Positions 48,115 to 58,297 of a stretch of DNA of 64,000 nt are shown here, one piece after another. The position numbers and the translations under genes were made by a program. The DNA is from Alloascoidea africana (taxonomy: Eukaryota; Ascomycota; Alloascoideomycetes; Alloascoideales; Alloascoideaceae): positions 179,786 through 243,785 of the forward strand of contig JAKTTT010000033.1 of the NCBI GenBank assembly GCA_030581615.1. Reading direction: 5' to 3'. The number at the start of each line of letters is the position of its first letter. The first letter of the stretch is position 1. The notes under the pieces are model-generated. The model made no database searches. It saw only the letters and a program-made list of their open reading frames with translations, and had not been told where the DNA came from.

Positions 48115-51021
48115 ATGCCATCCACCGTCCCTGCTCCATTGGACTTGTCTCAGTCCTTGGATATTTCCCTCTCGACTCCTGCCATCTTTTCTCCGTTCTC
48201 TCCTGCGGTGGCTACCGGTCCTGCATCAAATACCAAATCCTACAAGTCCAAACAGGTTACGCTTCAATCGCTAATATCCAACAAACTTTCGGAGATTTTT
48301 ATCAACTCGTACACTGATAAGAATAATATAATAAGAAATGGCCTCGAAGCTTTGGACTATAAGCTGGTTCAGCTAAAGAAGCAATCAGCTATGGCACAGT
48401 CAACTGGAGCCACGTTTGCATCAGGGAAAGATACAACACCCAGCCATACCCGAAAGCAGAGCATTAGCGACGTTAAAATTGTCATTTCAAAACCACTCAC
48501 CATTAAAACACCGGCAAACATTGAAAATGGGGATTCTGAAATACTTATGGATGAGGAGGATGAAGAAGAAGATGAGGATGAGAAATACGACTCCATACTT
48601 TCCAACCCACGCAAATTAAAGTCCGACTTTGAGTATGATGTTATTAAACAGAATGCCAGAGTATTAAAACACTATAGCAAGCTTGTGTCCGACTTGAAAC
48701 CTATTGGCTCAGATATTGAGAAACTGAATGAGAGTTACAATTCAATGCGCCATCTGGTCAATTCGGTGAAAACTGTACAGACCAATGAATTTCTGACCAA
48801 AACTCAGGATATAAAGGATGAAATTTCAAAGATTGAACTAGAAAAGCTTTGCTGGGATGCATTTAGGGAAAAGTATTTTTTGAAAGAGTTTGAAGTTGAT
48901 ACGATAGTGGGAACTTATTTGGACACTTCTGATAATGATAACAGTAGCATGGATGACGAGTTTTTCAAATCTTTGAACAAGACCAAAAAAATCTACAAAG
49001 ATTCCCAAATATTGTTGACGATGGAGAATCAAAATATTGGGCTTGAAGTCATGAACAATATGAATTATTACCTTACAATTGCTTACGATAAGCTGCTAAC
49101 GTATCTTCGTTATCATCTTACAACCAGTTCGAATTTCGTGACTACAAATGCCAAAGTGAATCAGAAGATAAGAAAGTGTCTAATCTACCTCTCTGAAAGG
49201 CCAACTTTGTTTAATCAGATCATCGATGAACTGGCCGAGAAGAGGCAGGATAAACTGTACCAGAGCTTTCTATCAACACTTACAGATGAGCTGTACAATA
49301 TGCCCATGCTCCCTCCCTCTCATTCGAATGGATCACAGGCAGGAATACAACAAAAACCTAGAACGAGATCTAGAGTTAGTGCTGCTGCTGAGACTTTTTC
49401 AACACTATCAGGTTGGTCTGGTAGGTCAGGAAGTCACCGTAATGGTCGTGGAAGCCATCTAGATTTACAATCCTACGATCCACTAAGATTCATAGGCGAC
49501 TTGCTTGCTTGGGTTCACACCACTATTTTGAATGAAAAAGAGAACATAACCAGTCTCCTTGACACTGAGGATTTAAGTCTTGGATTTGAGATTGGATTGA
49601 GCAATCAGCCATGGTTAGTTAAATCAGACAACTCAGAAGAAATGAATTTGAAGCTTGAAAGGCGGCGCTCCAGTGCAGAGAATAAAAGTGACAAAGAAGG
49701 CACCACAGAAGAGGAGAAGTTAGACATTGACAAGACAATAGAATCTTTACTCGACAAATGCATCACTTCTGTTATTAAACCGCTTCAGAACAAGACAGAG
49801 CAAACGATATTTGCGATTAATGATCTGCCCACATTGTATCAAATATACAACTTGATCACCTTTTATAATGAGTTTATGATGAAGGATAAAAGGAAAGGTG
49901 TTGCATTATCCGATTCTTCATTTCTGGTAAAGTCTCTTTCTGACTTATCGTCCAGTGCTATGAACCAATTTAACAAGTGCAAAACCATGAAATTTAAACT
50001 GTGGAATGACACAGAGAATTACAAAACTATTCTGAACGATATTTTGCACTCTAAATCTACTTTACCATCTTCTTCGATTTCAGGAGGATCTCAACTTGAG
50101 ATTGCTGTTCCTGATTTCATTAATGAGTATTTGGCAATTTTCAAACAAGTGTTGACCTATTACGAAACTTCCGTTAATTTCTCTACTTTAGAGCTCTCTG
50201 CCCATGAAGATTTTGTATCTGCTCTCATAAATGATATGATTTCATTGGTCGATCTCCTCGCGAGTGACATTGTTCAGCATTACAAATCTCTATATCTAAA
50301 GAGGCAAAATGATAAAACTGCTGGTAAAGGAATTTCCAGATTTAGAGTGTTTTCAAGCAGTGTTGAACCCAACGGAGACAAAGAAGACATTAAATCTTTT
50401 GAATACAACTGTGATGGGTACATTTTCAAGTTAAACTGTTACGATGCGATAAAGATGAAACTCCAAAACTTTTCATTTACAAATGTGAAGATAGATGAAA
50501 TTGATAGAGCCATTGACATGACCAAGTTCGAAATTGTGGATAATCTGAATTTATGGATTTCAAGATACACGGGATTATCTCCATACATTGATTTTCTTGA
50601 AACCAATTCAAAATCTTTTGATGATGACGAGGACACTAACTCGAGTAAGCCAGAACTGGGTCTTGACCGTCACATCCTGGCACAGTCAGCCCTTTATAGG
50701 CCGGAAGCGTTGGTGGACCTAACTACCAAGATTACAGACTCTGTTCCAAATGTTTCAATCGAGCTGACCCATTTCTTGTTTCCATTATCTTCGCCGAAAC
50801 TTTTGGAGTTTATCATGAACGAATGTACCGAGAAACTAATTCGTGATTTCCATCGTTTGGAACAATCTGTTCTTCTCCTTGAATCGTTTCTGTCATCAAA
50901 CGCTTCTGAAGAGGAGGCAAAGGAATGGAAAGACAGAAACCTTATTGGAGACATACGACTCGTCTTTCCAAGAACTACTGAAGAGATTAAGCTGTTACTG
51001 GGGGCTGACAGTATACTGTAA
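48115..51021 (+). CDS. COG6: Conserved oligomeric Golgi complex subunit 6
   Basis: 968 residues from ATG 48115 (the frame extends two codons further to a TTG). A Pro/Ser-rich start and an acidic Glu/Asp stretch (~145-160) precede the COG6 helical part: RVLKHYSKLVSDLKPIGSDI, coiled-coil-like segments to ~260, SQILLTMENQNIGLEVMNNM with AYDKLLTYLRYHL, and DPLRFIGDLLAWVHTTI near 460. COG tethers retrograde vesicles at the Golgi, with Cog6 in lobe B. It is longer than Saccharomyces Cog6 (about 840) through low-complexity inserts. Converges on DPH1, 49 bases between stops. Confidence 0.86.
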   Translation: MPSTVPAPLDLSQSLDISLSTPAIFSPFSPAVATGPASNTKSYKSKQVTLQSLISNKLSEIFINSYTDKNNIIRNGLEALDYKLVQLKKQSAMAQSTGATFASGKDTTPSHTRKQSISDVKIVISKPLTIKTPANIENGDSEILMDEEDEEEDEDEKYDSILSNPRKLKSDFEYDVIKQNARVLKHYSKLVSDLKPIGSDIEKLNESYNSMRHLVNSVKTVQTNEFLTKTQDIKDEISKIELEKLCWDAFREKYFLKEFEVDTIVGTYLDTSDNDNSSMDDEFFKSLNKTKKIYKDSQILLTMENQNIGLEVMNNMNYYLTIAYDKLLTYLRYHLTTSSNFVTTNAKVNQKIRKCLIYLSERPTLFNQIIDELAEKRQDKLYQSFLSTLTDELYNMPMLPPSHSNGSQAGIQQKPRTRSRVSAAAETFSTLSGWSGRSGSHRNGRGSHLDLQSYDPLRFIGDLLAWVHTTILNEKENITSLLDTEDLSLGFEIGLSNQPWLVKSDNSEEMNLKLERRRSSAENKSDKEGTTEEEKLDIDKTIESLLDKCITSVIKPLQNKTEQTIFAINDLPTLYQIYNLITFYNEFMMKDKRKGVALSDSSFLVKSLSDLSSSAMNQFNKCKTMKFKLWNDTENYKTILNDILHSKSTLPSSSISGGSQLEIAVPDFINEYLAIFKQVLTYYETSVNFSTLELSAHEDFVSALINDMISLVDLLASDIVQHYKSLYLKRQNDKTAGKGISRFRVFSSSVEPNGDKEDIKSFEYNCDGYIFKLNCYDAIKMKLQNFSFTNVKIDEIDRAIDMTKFEIVDNLNLWISRYTGLSPYIDFLETNSKSFDDDEDTNSSKPELGLDRHILAQSALYRPEALVDLTTKITDSVPNVSIELTHFLFPLSSPKLLEFIMNECTEKLIRDFHRLEQSVLLLESFLSSNASEEEAKEWKDRNLIGDIRLVFPRTTEEIKLLLGADSIL

Positions 51022-51070
51022 TAACAAAACAATTAGTTCATTGGCATATGCTAAATTTCATATATATGCT

Positions 51071-52509
51071 TCAAAATATCTCCGTTTCCATGTCATTTTT
51101 CCCATCATTCCTGGTTTGCCTTGAGTCTTTGACTCTATCTGGATTTTGAGTGAGGCTCGAGTGGTCTGGCTTTTTCCCTCTTCCATAACCATTTGTAGAA
51201 TAATAGTCCATTGGATAACTATCTTTGCCCCATAGCTCGTCCTCTTCCATTAAAACCATTGCTTCATAAGGCGTGAGCAATGGCTTATTAAACGCATATC
51301 CCCAATCTATCGAAAGCCGAGGACAGGCAATTTGGACAAAGGCATCAATATCGGTAAATTGTGCCAGCTTACCTGGGAATATCTCAGACAAGAGTATAAC
51401 TGTGGCCTTGTAATTGTGTTCGCGAAATTTTTCTAGCAGATTGTCAACTGTTAATGTGTTTCCCTGTCGTCCTAAAGTCCCCAAGATAACCCCAAAGTGT
51501 CGACGGTGCTTGGTTACATTTGAATGTAATTCTGACCGTTCACATTTGGCTTCGCTAATGGCTTCCTTTCGGACCCTGTCCAACTCAGATATATCGTAGC
51601 CTTCGACTGTGAACTTTCGGGAGTAAGGATCGTACCGATACGCTGGAATATTTGGATTATGAATCATTGCACTCTCCAAATGAAACCGTCCATCTCCCAG
51701 ATATACCATTATGTCGAATTGTTCGGGATCAAGTTTTGCAGATGTACAGCCTAGTACTTCACCCCTTGAGAGTGGCGTTGCCTGTGGAGCAATGACACTA
51801 AGCTCCGAACCCCGTTCCTGCAACTTCTTTTTGATATTATGGATGCTGGGGTTGAACTGAATTGTGCTGAACATTGCTATTCTTTCGTTATCCCGGAAAT
51901 TTCTCTCCAGTGTGGCAATAACATGGTCCTCGTCAATTTCAATAGTTACAAACACATAAAGCACTTTAATCATCGTCACATCAATTGGAACAAGACAAGA
52001 GTGTGCATAATGAATCAGAATATCACAGTTTAAGGCCCGTGCAGTGAAATCGTCAACACAACAGGCCCCATAAGTAACATCACCCATAATAACAGTCTCT
52101 ATTGAGCAAAATTGTTCAAGGATATCTGAAACAATTAAGGAATATATCAACAAACCCTCAGGAAACTGAAGAGCCACTCTTTTTGCGTTTGGTATTTTCT
52201 TGATGTTCCATACTGTCTTGTGGATTTCAAAGTTGTAGTTTGAGGGCAGTAGTTTTATCGCTTCGTTAAGTGCTTGGTCATTTATAATCTCATCTGGGAT
52301 TTGGTTCAGAATTCTGCTTCTTTTGGGATTTCGGTTGGCTATATGGAACAAGTTAGTAAGACCTTTGCTACCCGAAAAAAGATGATGTACTGACACTTAG
52401 TAAGGAGCTTGGATTCCTTTCCGGTCACAATAGCATTTGGGTCGCTTTCCGACTTTTTGCCTACAAATCTCCTTCTTGGAACTCTTTTCGTTGTTTCGGG
52501 AACAGGCAT
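51071..52509 (-). CDS. DPH1: Diphthamide synthase subunit Dph1, two exons
   Basis: Exon 2 (51071-52338) carries nearly the whole protein. An upstream ATG at 52509 starts MPVPETTKRVPRRRFVGKKS, the Dph1-type N-terminus (RRRFIGRKSG in Saccharomyces), and needs an intron with branch TTACTAAC and acceptor ATATAG at 52339. The donor is less clear: GTCAGT at 52394 keeps frame (460 residues). Core: LLPSNYNFEIHKTVWNI, ALQFPEGLLIYSL, MGDVTYGACCVDDFTA (cluster Cys), YAHSCLVPI (cluster Cys) and IACPRLSIDWGYAF (cluster Cys). This radical [4Fe-4S] enzyme with Dph2 transfers aminocarboxypropyl to eEF2 His. The second Leu of LLPSNYN is a CTG codon. Confidence 0.94.
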
Positions 52510-52856
52510 CTTCCTCGTTTCATAGAAATCAAATCAAATATTCTGGAGTCGCAAAAAAAACTAAAAAAGATGGTTGTGATGACATAAGATACACGTCAGC
52601 AGCAAATTATGCAAGAAATGATTTTCCAAGACAACCAAAGAAGTTTAAGCGTACTTTGTCCTGAATATTAAATGATATAAATACAAGCTCACAAGGATCT
52701 CGACTCCTTTGCCTAGCAAAAATCTGTGAAAACTAGATAGTGCTTGAGGTTGTAACACCTTGATGGTCTCAAAAAGAAGCTGGAGGTTTTAGGCGTCTGG
52801 GCGTTATACAGGATGAAAAACAAACCAACAAAAAAAGACAACCGTCAAGTGTTAAC
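52510..52856. promoter_or_regulatory. Divergent promoter DPH1/SHQ1
   Basis: 347 bases between the two starts, with a TGATATAAATA TATA-like element at 52673. No further motif assigned. Confidence 0.4.
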
Positions 52857-54470
52857 ATGATCACACCGTTTTTCACTCTGACACAGGATGAGGAGTTCCT
52901 TTTGGTTAATATAAAAGCATCTCATATACGTTTTCAATCTGAAAGTTTGGAAATAATTGTTGAAGAAGATGGCAAACTTTTTGTCTTCGCGCTTCCACCT
53001 TACTACCTTCGATTGCGGCTTCCTGGTAGAGTAGCAGACTTTGATGAGGACGAAAGGAGTGAAAGCCGGTATGATTTAACCAGTGAGTGTATTGTGATCA
53101 AGTTAGTAAAGGTCACCAAGGGTGAAGATTTTCCAGACTTGGATCTATCTGCAAAACTTTTGGCCAGGAAAGGTGACATTGGAGGAGATAGTACTGGCGT
53201 TCTCCAAGGAAACACCACACTGATACAGGATTTGGATATCAAATCAGATTTTTTACAAGATGAAAAGAATGATGGTGGTTCGAAGATAATGACAATGAGT
53301 GAAGTTGAAGAAGCAGAAGCCTTTGATTGGGAAATATCCCAAGAATTGCCCAAGGTGGAGAGTTTGACATTAATGAACAAGTCTTACGGCTTTAACAACC
53401 AATACAATGGCATAATTGGCGTTTCAATATCGAATGGCAACGATATAAATGAGGTAGATGACCCTGAATCGATAAATTCTTATCAAGCCTTGACGGATGC
53501 AAGAATTGACATTGAAAATGCACGATTCAATAAAGATCATTATGCAAATGATTTTTTAGAGCTATATGATGGTGTCGACATAGATCATGACTATTGCTTT
53601 CTGAAAGAAATTTTGAACTGGAAATCGGACATGTCACAGGAGTTTCATAGTTGGCAGTCAAAACTAGCTTTGAAGCAGAAAAGCCAAGAAGCTGTTCAAA
53701 AGGGCACTCCTAGTTATATCCTTGAGTTTACTAAAGAGGAGCAAGAAAAGATACAGTCATTGCCGCTAAAATCTTTTCTTATTTCTAACCCAAAGAACAT
53801 TTACCTAAATCTGGCATCTCTCCTGTTTAGCTTTTGCTACGATAACAGGACAACACAGGGTGATCCAACTGTTGAGTCAGCCTGGACAATTGGAAAATTG
53901 ACTCCTCAATTTGCGTCTTTAGATGCGCAATTTCAAGCCCTGCGAGAAGCCATGGTTGCAAGCACGCGACGGTCTTTTATTTATCCCCTTTATCGGAATT
54001 GGGAATTGACAATGAAATGCTGGGAAGATGTGTATTATTTGACTAGGTTGGGACGGCGTGGAATACTCAGATCACTTTTAAAAATACGAGAAATGTTTCG
54101 TGTTCATGATATTTACTATGTTTATAACAGAATTTGGATTGAAGATTACTGTAATTGGATTCAAATTGACGGAGGAGCAACGGAAACAGCAATCAGAAGC
54201 TTAGCACATGAAATAAGACAGGTATATACTGGTCTTAATAAGAACGAGATAAAATTTGAAGTTCCGAAAGTGGAACTGGAATTGGAAAAGCCCGCCGTTT
54301 CGGGCGAAAAAGAGAACAATGATTCTAATGTGCTGAACATTTCACATGAAACGTTTGATCTGGATGAGCTGGAACAAATGGCGATAAGACTAGTGACTGA
54401 AGATACCGAAACGACAGATGATAGCACGGAAGGTTCGTCATCAGCTGTAGACAGCGATGACGAAGACTAA
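52857..54470 (+). CDS. SHQ1: H/ACA snoRNP assembly chaperone Shq1
   Basis: 537 residues in one exon. N-terminal CS-like domain (MITPFFTLTQDEEFLLVNIK, with FALPPYYLRLRLPGRV at ~45), then the Shq1-specific helical domain. There KNIYLNLASLLFSFCYDNRTTQGDPTVESAWTIGKLTP and the block around LTMKCWEDVYYLTRLGRRG (~383) are diagnostic. Shq1 protects Cbf5/dyskerin before H/ACA assembly. The acidic C-terminus is low complexity. It is divergent from DPH1. Confidence 0.95.
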   Translation: MITPFFTLTQDEEFLLVNIKASHIRFQSESLEIIVEEDGKLFVFALPPYYLRLRLPGRVADFDEDERSESRYDLTSECIVIKLVKVTKGEDFPDLDLSAKLLARKGDIGGDSTGVLQGNTTLIQDLDIKSDFLQDEKNDGGSKIMTMSEVEEAEAFDWEISQELPKVESLTLMNKSYGFNNQYNGIIGVSISNGNDINEVDDPESINSYQALTDARIDIENARFNKDHYANDFLELYDGVDIDHDYCFLKEILNWKSDMSQEFHSWQSKLALKQKSQEAVQKGTPSYILEFTKEEQEKIQSLPLKSFLISNPKNIYLNLASLLFSFCYDNRTTQGDPTVESAWTIGKLTPQFASLDAQFQALREAMVASTRRSFIYPLYRNWELTMKCWEDVYYLTRLGRRGILRSLLKIREMFRVHDIYYVYNRIWIEDYCNWIQIDGGATETAIRSLAHEIRQVYTGLNKNEIKFEVPKVELELEKPAVSGEKENNDSNVLNISHETFDLDELEQMAIRLVTEDTETTDDSTEGSSSAVDSDDED

Positions 54471-55091
54471 TAACGAGAGCCTATTTGTTGTCTAGAATAA
54501 ATTTCAATGGCCTGGTACAAACTCAACGCATATCAACAATTTTTCTCAACGGGTCTCGATTCTCCTACTTTCCAACCTCTACTTTAGCCATAATAACACA
54601 GAGCTTATGCTTTCCCCTCATGGAGACCGAGGAAACTGCACAAACGGCTAGAATAAGGTCCATATAATCTTTGTCTATTTTTTCTGGTGGGAACTGCTCT
54701 CAAGCACTTTTGCAACTCATCAACAAATAGCAAGTAGACAATTAAGATCTTTATAATTTTCAGTTCCTGTTCAAGTTGATTGTATTGGTTATCTGGTTTA
54801 ATAAGGGCAGAGATTCTTGTGGTTCATAGGGCTTAACAACTCTGAGTAAGTGCTGTTGTCAAGTCATTCTGCTGTTGCGCCCACGAAGGCCATACCGCTT
54901 CGGGCATTCAATTACACTTATTGCTATCTAAAGGGACCACCTGCAAGAAACCGCTTGATGATCCTGGGGAGGGATGCCACTTGCTGAAGAATGGCATTTT
55001 CATTTTTACTCCAAGGAAGGATCTGGACTGCTTAGCAATTGGCAGTGTCTAACATGGCAAGCCACAGATATATAATCCGTAACCAAGCGCG

Positions 55092-55118
55092 CAAGAAAGT
55101 CAAATAGCGACTTTCTTG
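55092..55118. repeat. Perfect 10-bp inverted repeat
   Basis: CAAGAAAGTC, 7-nt loop AAATAGC, GACTTTCTTG. Function unknown; far from the SHQ1 stop, so not an obvious 3'-end signal. Confidence 0.8.
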
Positions 55119-55330
55119 AAAATAAGTTTACTTTCAGTAGTGCTATTTGTTTTGAAGTTTTGGATTACGTGCAAGTTCAAAGAAGCGCTCAACCTGGGAT
55201 TGGTGGAAGCAATGAAGAGTGTTTGCGACGAGCTTGAAAAGCTTGAAAAGACTTGCGGATATACAGTATAGCATACGCAGGAGACTAAGCAGGGTTCAGC
55301 CTGCGGATTAACTTAGTGCTGCCGAAAGTA

Positions 55331-55337
55331 CGGGTAA
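55331..55337. promoter_or_regulatory. Reb1-like site (CGGGTAA)
   Basis: Reverse complement of TTACCCG, about 250 bases 5' of the BSD2 ATG. Confidence 0.4.
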
Positions 55338-55383
55338 CGTTACGCTCTACATTCTAAATTCCTGTTCCAATTGAGCGAGAACA

Positions 55384-55500
55384 ATGGAAATTCTGTTTCT
55401 TTCTTGTCCTCTCAAAGTTTCAAGAGTTCACAATGGACAGCAGTGGTTGGCGCCGATAGATTATACGCAGGACCCACAAGTGCAAGAGTTCGATCTGTAA
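55384..55500 (+). other. 38-codon upstream ORF before BSD2
   Basis: ATG 55384 to TAA 55498-55500, 88 bases before the BSD2 ATG. Ends APIDYTQDPQVQEFDL. It could act as a translational brake or be part of an unrecognised small gene. Confidence 0.3.
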
Positions 55501-55588
55501 TTAATAAATCTTGTGCCATCCCATCTCATCACATTTTTCACGAGATAGCTGATAATCAAGAAAAACTCTGCGAATAAAGTACCTACCG

Positions 55589-56785
55589 ATGTCAAGTTCA
55601 GATTCAACCAGCGGGAATGAAAATCTAGTATTGTGGTCTTTTGAATCTGGAGAATTTCAAAGCTACAAGTTAGAAACATCTGGTACCATTCACCCAGATA
55701 TGGAGGATTGTGGTACTCCGGAATCCGACTTTGATGTTCAATGTAATCCAGAAAAAGAGTTCAAGCCTGACAATTACAACGAGGCTATCTGTGTTTGTGA
55801 CAGTTGCGAAAGCCTTTTCAATGCATCGTTTCACGGTGGAGCACCATCAGTAGCAGGCTATGACATCTATCACAAGGATTTTGAGGGAGAAAGGTGCTTT
55901 GATAACTCATGTTTTGACTCGGCTTCATCTTCAAAATTAGTCCAATCTGTGAGAAACAGTAGCTTACAGAATTGCAACAATTCGAGCATCAGTTTAGAGA
56001 TACTTGAGAAATTAAAAGCGCCTACACAAATACAAGATATCAGGACAAAAGCCACCAGATTACAGTTTGTGAATGAGAACGATGGAGTATTCAATAATCT
56101 CATGGCAAAACCTTCTCCTCAGCACAGTGATGAACTTGACAGAGAATTGTCGAATCCGCCATCTTATGGAGATTTGTCGCAAGAATTAGCACCACCATCA
56201 TACTGTCAAATGTTTTCGTTGATGGCTCCTGATTTTGCAACAGGTATATACGATGGCGAGGTTATAGTAGAAGGTCTACCTGTTGGAACCGTTTTTGAGT
56301 TCGTCCTCTACTTGACTGGTTGTGTCCTTGGGCACGTTTGGGGCTGCATTTTGTTGTACTTGCTTCATTCTTCCAATGCCTCAAAACATGGATGTTGGGC
56401 TGGCCTTGGATACGTAGTTTCCCAGCTTGGATTAGAGCGAGTCATTGCGATCAACAATAGCAATTCAAGAATAGTTGCACAATCGATTAATGATATCTCT
56501 AGCAGTTTGAACAGCGAATTTAAACAGTTCAAGGGTTCCGCTTCAACGTCTCTTACTGCTTCTGAAAACACAGAAGCTCAAAGCCCAGCTTTATTTTACG
56601 CCATGATAGTACTCGGCATTTTTATGTTTTTCTATTCTATCTTTAATCTGATCCGCACTCGACGGATGGGCAAACAGGTAATGGAAAACTCCAAGCGTTT
56701 CAATCGGGCAAATTGGGGTTTCGCTTCTGGGACTGGGGACGAATTTCAAACTGCAATGCCCGAAGTTGGAGACGAACTGGTATGA
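55589..56785 (+). CDS. BSD2: Bsd2/Ndfip-like adaptor for the Rsp5 ubiquitin ligase
   Basis: 398 residues. The N-terminal half is low complexity and acidic. A DGVFNNLMAKPSP block (DGVFSN-type in Bsd2) is followed by two PPxY motifs (PPSY at ~190 and ~202) that would bind Rsp5 WW domains. Three hydrophobic segments at ~236-258, ~268-285 and ~333-354 are preceded by EVIVEGLPVGTVFEF, the Ndfip/Bsd2 signature. Bsd2 targets metal transporters such as Smf1 to the vacuole. The ~45-residue loop between segments 2 and 3 is Asn/Ser rich. Confidence 0.85.
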   Translation: MSSSDSTSGNENLVLWSFESGEFQSYKLETSGTIHPDMEDCGTPESDFDVQCNPEKEFKPDNYNEAICVCDSCESLFNASFHGGAPSVAGYDIYHKDFEGERCFDNSCFDSASSSKLVQSVRNSSLQNCNNSSISLEILEKLKAPTQIQDIRTKATRLQFVNENDGVFNNLMAKPSPQHSDELDRELSNPPSYGDLSQELAPPSYCQMFSLMAPDFATGIYDGEVIVEGLPVGTVFEFVLYLTGCVLGHVWGCILLYLLHSSNASKHGCWAGLGYVVSQLGLERVIAINNSNSRIVAQSINDISSSLNSEFKQFKGSASTSLTASENTEAQSPALFYAMIVLGIFMFFYSIFNLIRTRRMGKQVMENSKRFNRANWGFASGTGDEFQTAMPEVGDELV

Positions 56786-57325
56786 GATTGAAGGATATCA
56801 AGATTGAGATACTTTGGGAGATGCAAGCGTCCACATTCTTTGCAAAATTGGCATGTAAAATAAGATTTGAAGCCCACTACCACACCTTTTATTTTGTTAT
56901 TATTAGCAGGAGATGACGTTGAATATAAATAATTCTGAGTTCAGAATAATGTAGTACTCTATTGACCCTATTAACTAAACATAAACAATATCTGAGCTGT
57001 CGTAAAAGGGCGTAGTTAAAGGAAGATCCATAAAGTTTACTAGTAAAAGCGTGCAAAGTCACTAGAGTTTTCCATATATAGTAACCAACAATAAAAACCA
57101 CCAACAGGAAAGCAATAACCAGATGAGCCAAAAACAAAAAGTGTAGCTTTGTAGAACCGATATCGCATTCCTCTTTTTTCCTGTTCTCTAATCTTTATAC
57201 CAAGCAGCAAGGAAAGTTCTTTGATCTGAGAAACAAAAATAAGTGTACGAGTTGGTCCGAAATTATGTAATAATCAGCTTTTGGAGTTGACTAAAGTAAC
57301 AACCCAGGGGAAACCATCATTTCTA
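56786..57325. other. Convergent gap BSD2/Mpv17-like
   Basis: 540 AT-rich bases between stops; no gene seen. Confidence 0.55.
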
Positions 57326-58297
57326 TTATTTTGCCGCCGCTGCATTCTTCATTGATAAAAAGGTGTTCCAGAAAACACTCACTAATTGATGGTTAGAAAT
57401 CTTTTATTGATGAAATATAATATATGTGCTTACCTGAGGAAGAAAGGGGAATTTGGAATCTTCGAGGAACGAACAAAAAGTTGATAAACTGAACAGCTGG
57501 CCAAAGTGCATAATTTGCAACAAGTGTTTGAAGGTAAATTTTTCTTATCTTGTCCTTTAGGGTATTCTTATCGCCGTTTTCAATAACATAGTTTGAATAC
57601 GTGAAAAAACAATATAGCGAAATTGGGGAAAAGAACAGCTGATCAGTCAAAACCCGTTCTATTGTCGATAGCAAAATGTTTTCTGCATTGGCATACGCGC
57701 TATGAAGAATTGCGTACCATGGAACCTGAATAAGAGCCATAGTGAAGCCTTTTCAAAGGTTAGAGGATAAGAAAGGCAAAAAAACGTTATTGATCTCAAG
57801 CTCATACCCCACACCATGAAACCTGCCAGACGATGGAATCTGAATCCTTCCTGACTATTCTGCCATTTCAAATAATTCAAAGAAGACGATTGAACTGTGT
57901 GTTGGCTAGTATTACTGGTGGCACTGGAGATAGAGAGACGGTCACTTTCTTCATGCAATGCAAGCAGAATGTCATTGTCATCATCGTCATCAAAGGTGAT
58001 GCCACGGCCATTTTGGGTTTCCAAGAGGTCAAGATCGTCAGAGTTGGCTGAATATGACAATTGCCGTCTGGCACTTATGGTGGCTATGGTTTGGGCGAGG
58101 GTATCCGAAAGTCCATAGAGAATTAGATTTGTGGTTATGGAGGAAACAAACTTGTTTGTTTCGTATATGTTTTCGAATCTGAACGTGAGCCGTATTAGAA
58201 ATAAGAAAAAGAATACTATTAGAAATATATTGAGGAAGGGAAATGTAGACTGAGGTAGGAGCGAGCTAGGGAAGTGGTGTTTGAAGTTTGTGATCAT
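57326..58297 (-). CDS. Mpv17/PMP22-family membrane protein (YOR292C-like), three exons
   Basis: Exons 57808-58297, 57434-57748 and 57326-57381 give 286 residues. Splicing joins RLAGFMVWG to FTMALIQVPWYAIL, and SSS to VSVFWNTFLSMKNAAAAK, the family's conserved C-terminus; read unspliced, both ends are lost. The family core TTNLILYGLSDTLAQTI, then RLAGF..PWY, and NYALWPAVQFINFLFVP are clear. An acidic, Ser-rich loop of ~80 residues follows the second helix (~65-145), as in the longer YOR292C type rather than Sym1. These proteins sit in mitochondrial inner, peroxisomal or vacuolar membranes and are channel-like; the location here is not evident. Confidence 0.88.

Larger units (their letters stand above)
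54471..55588. other. Intergenic region SHQ1/BSD2
   Basis: 1.1 kb without an intact gene. Holds a perfect 10-bp-arm hairpin at 55092-55118, a Reb1-like CGGGTAA at 55331-55337 and a 38-codon upstream ORF at 55384-55500. Confidence 0.5.
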
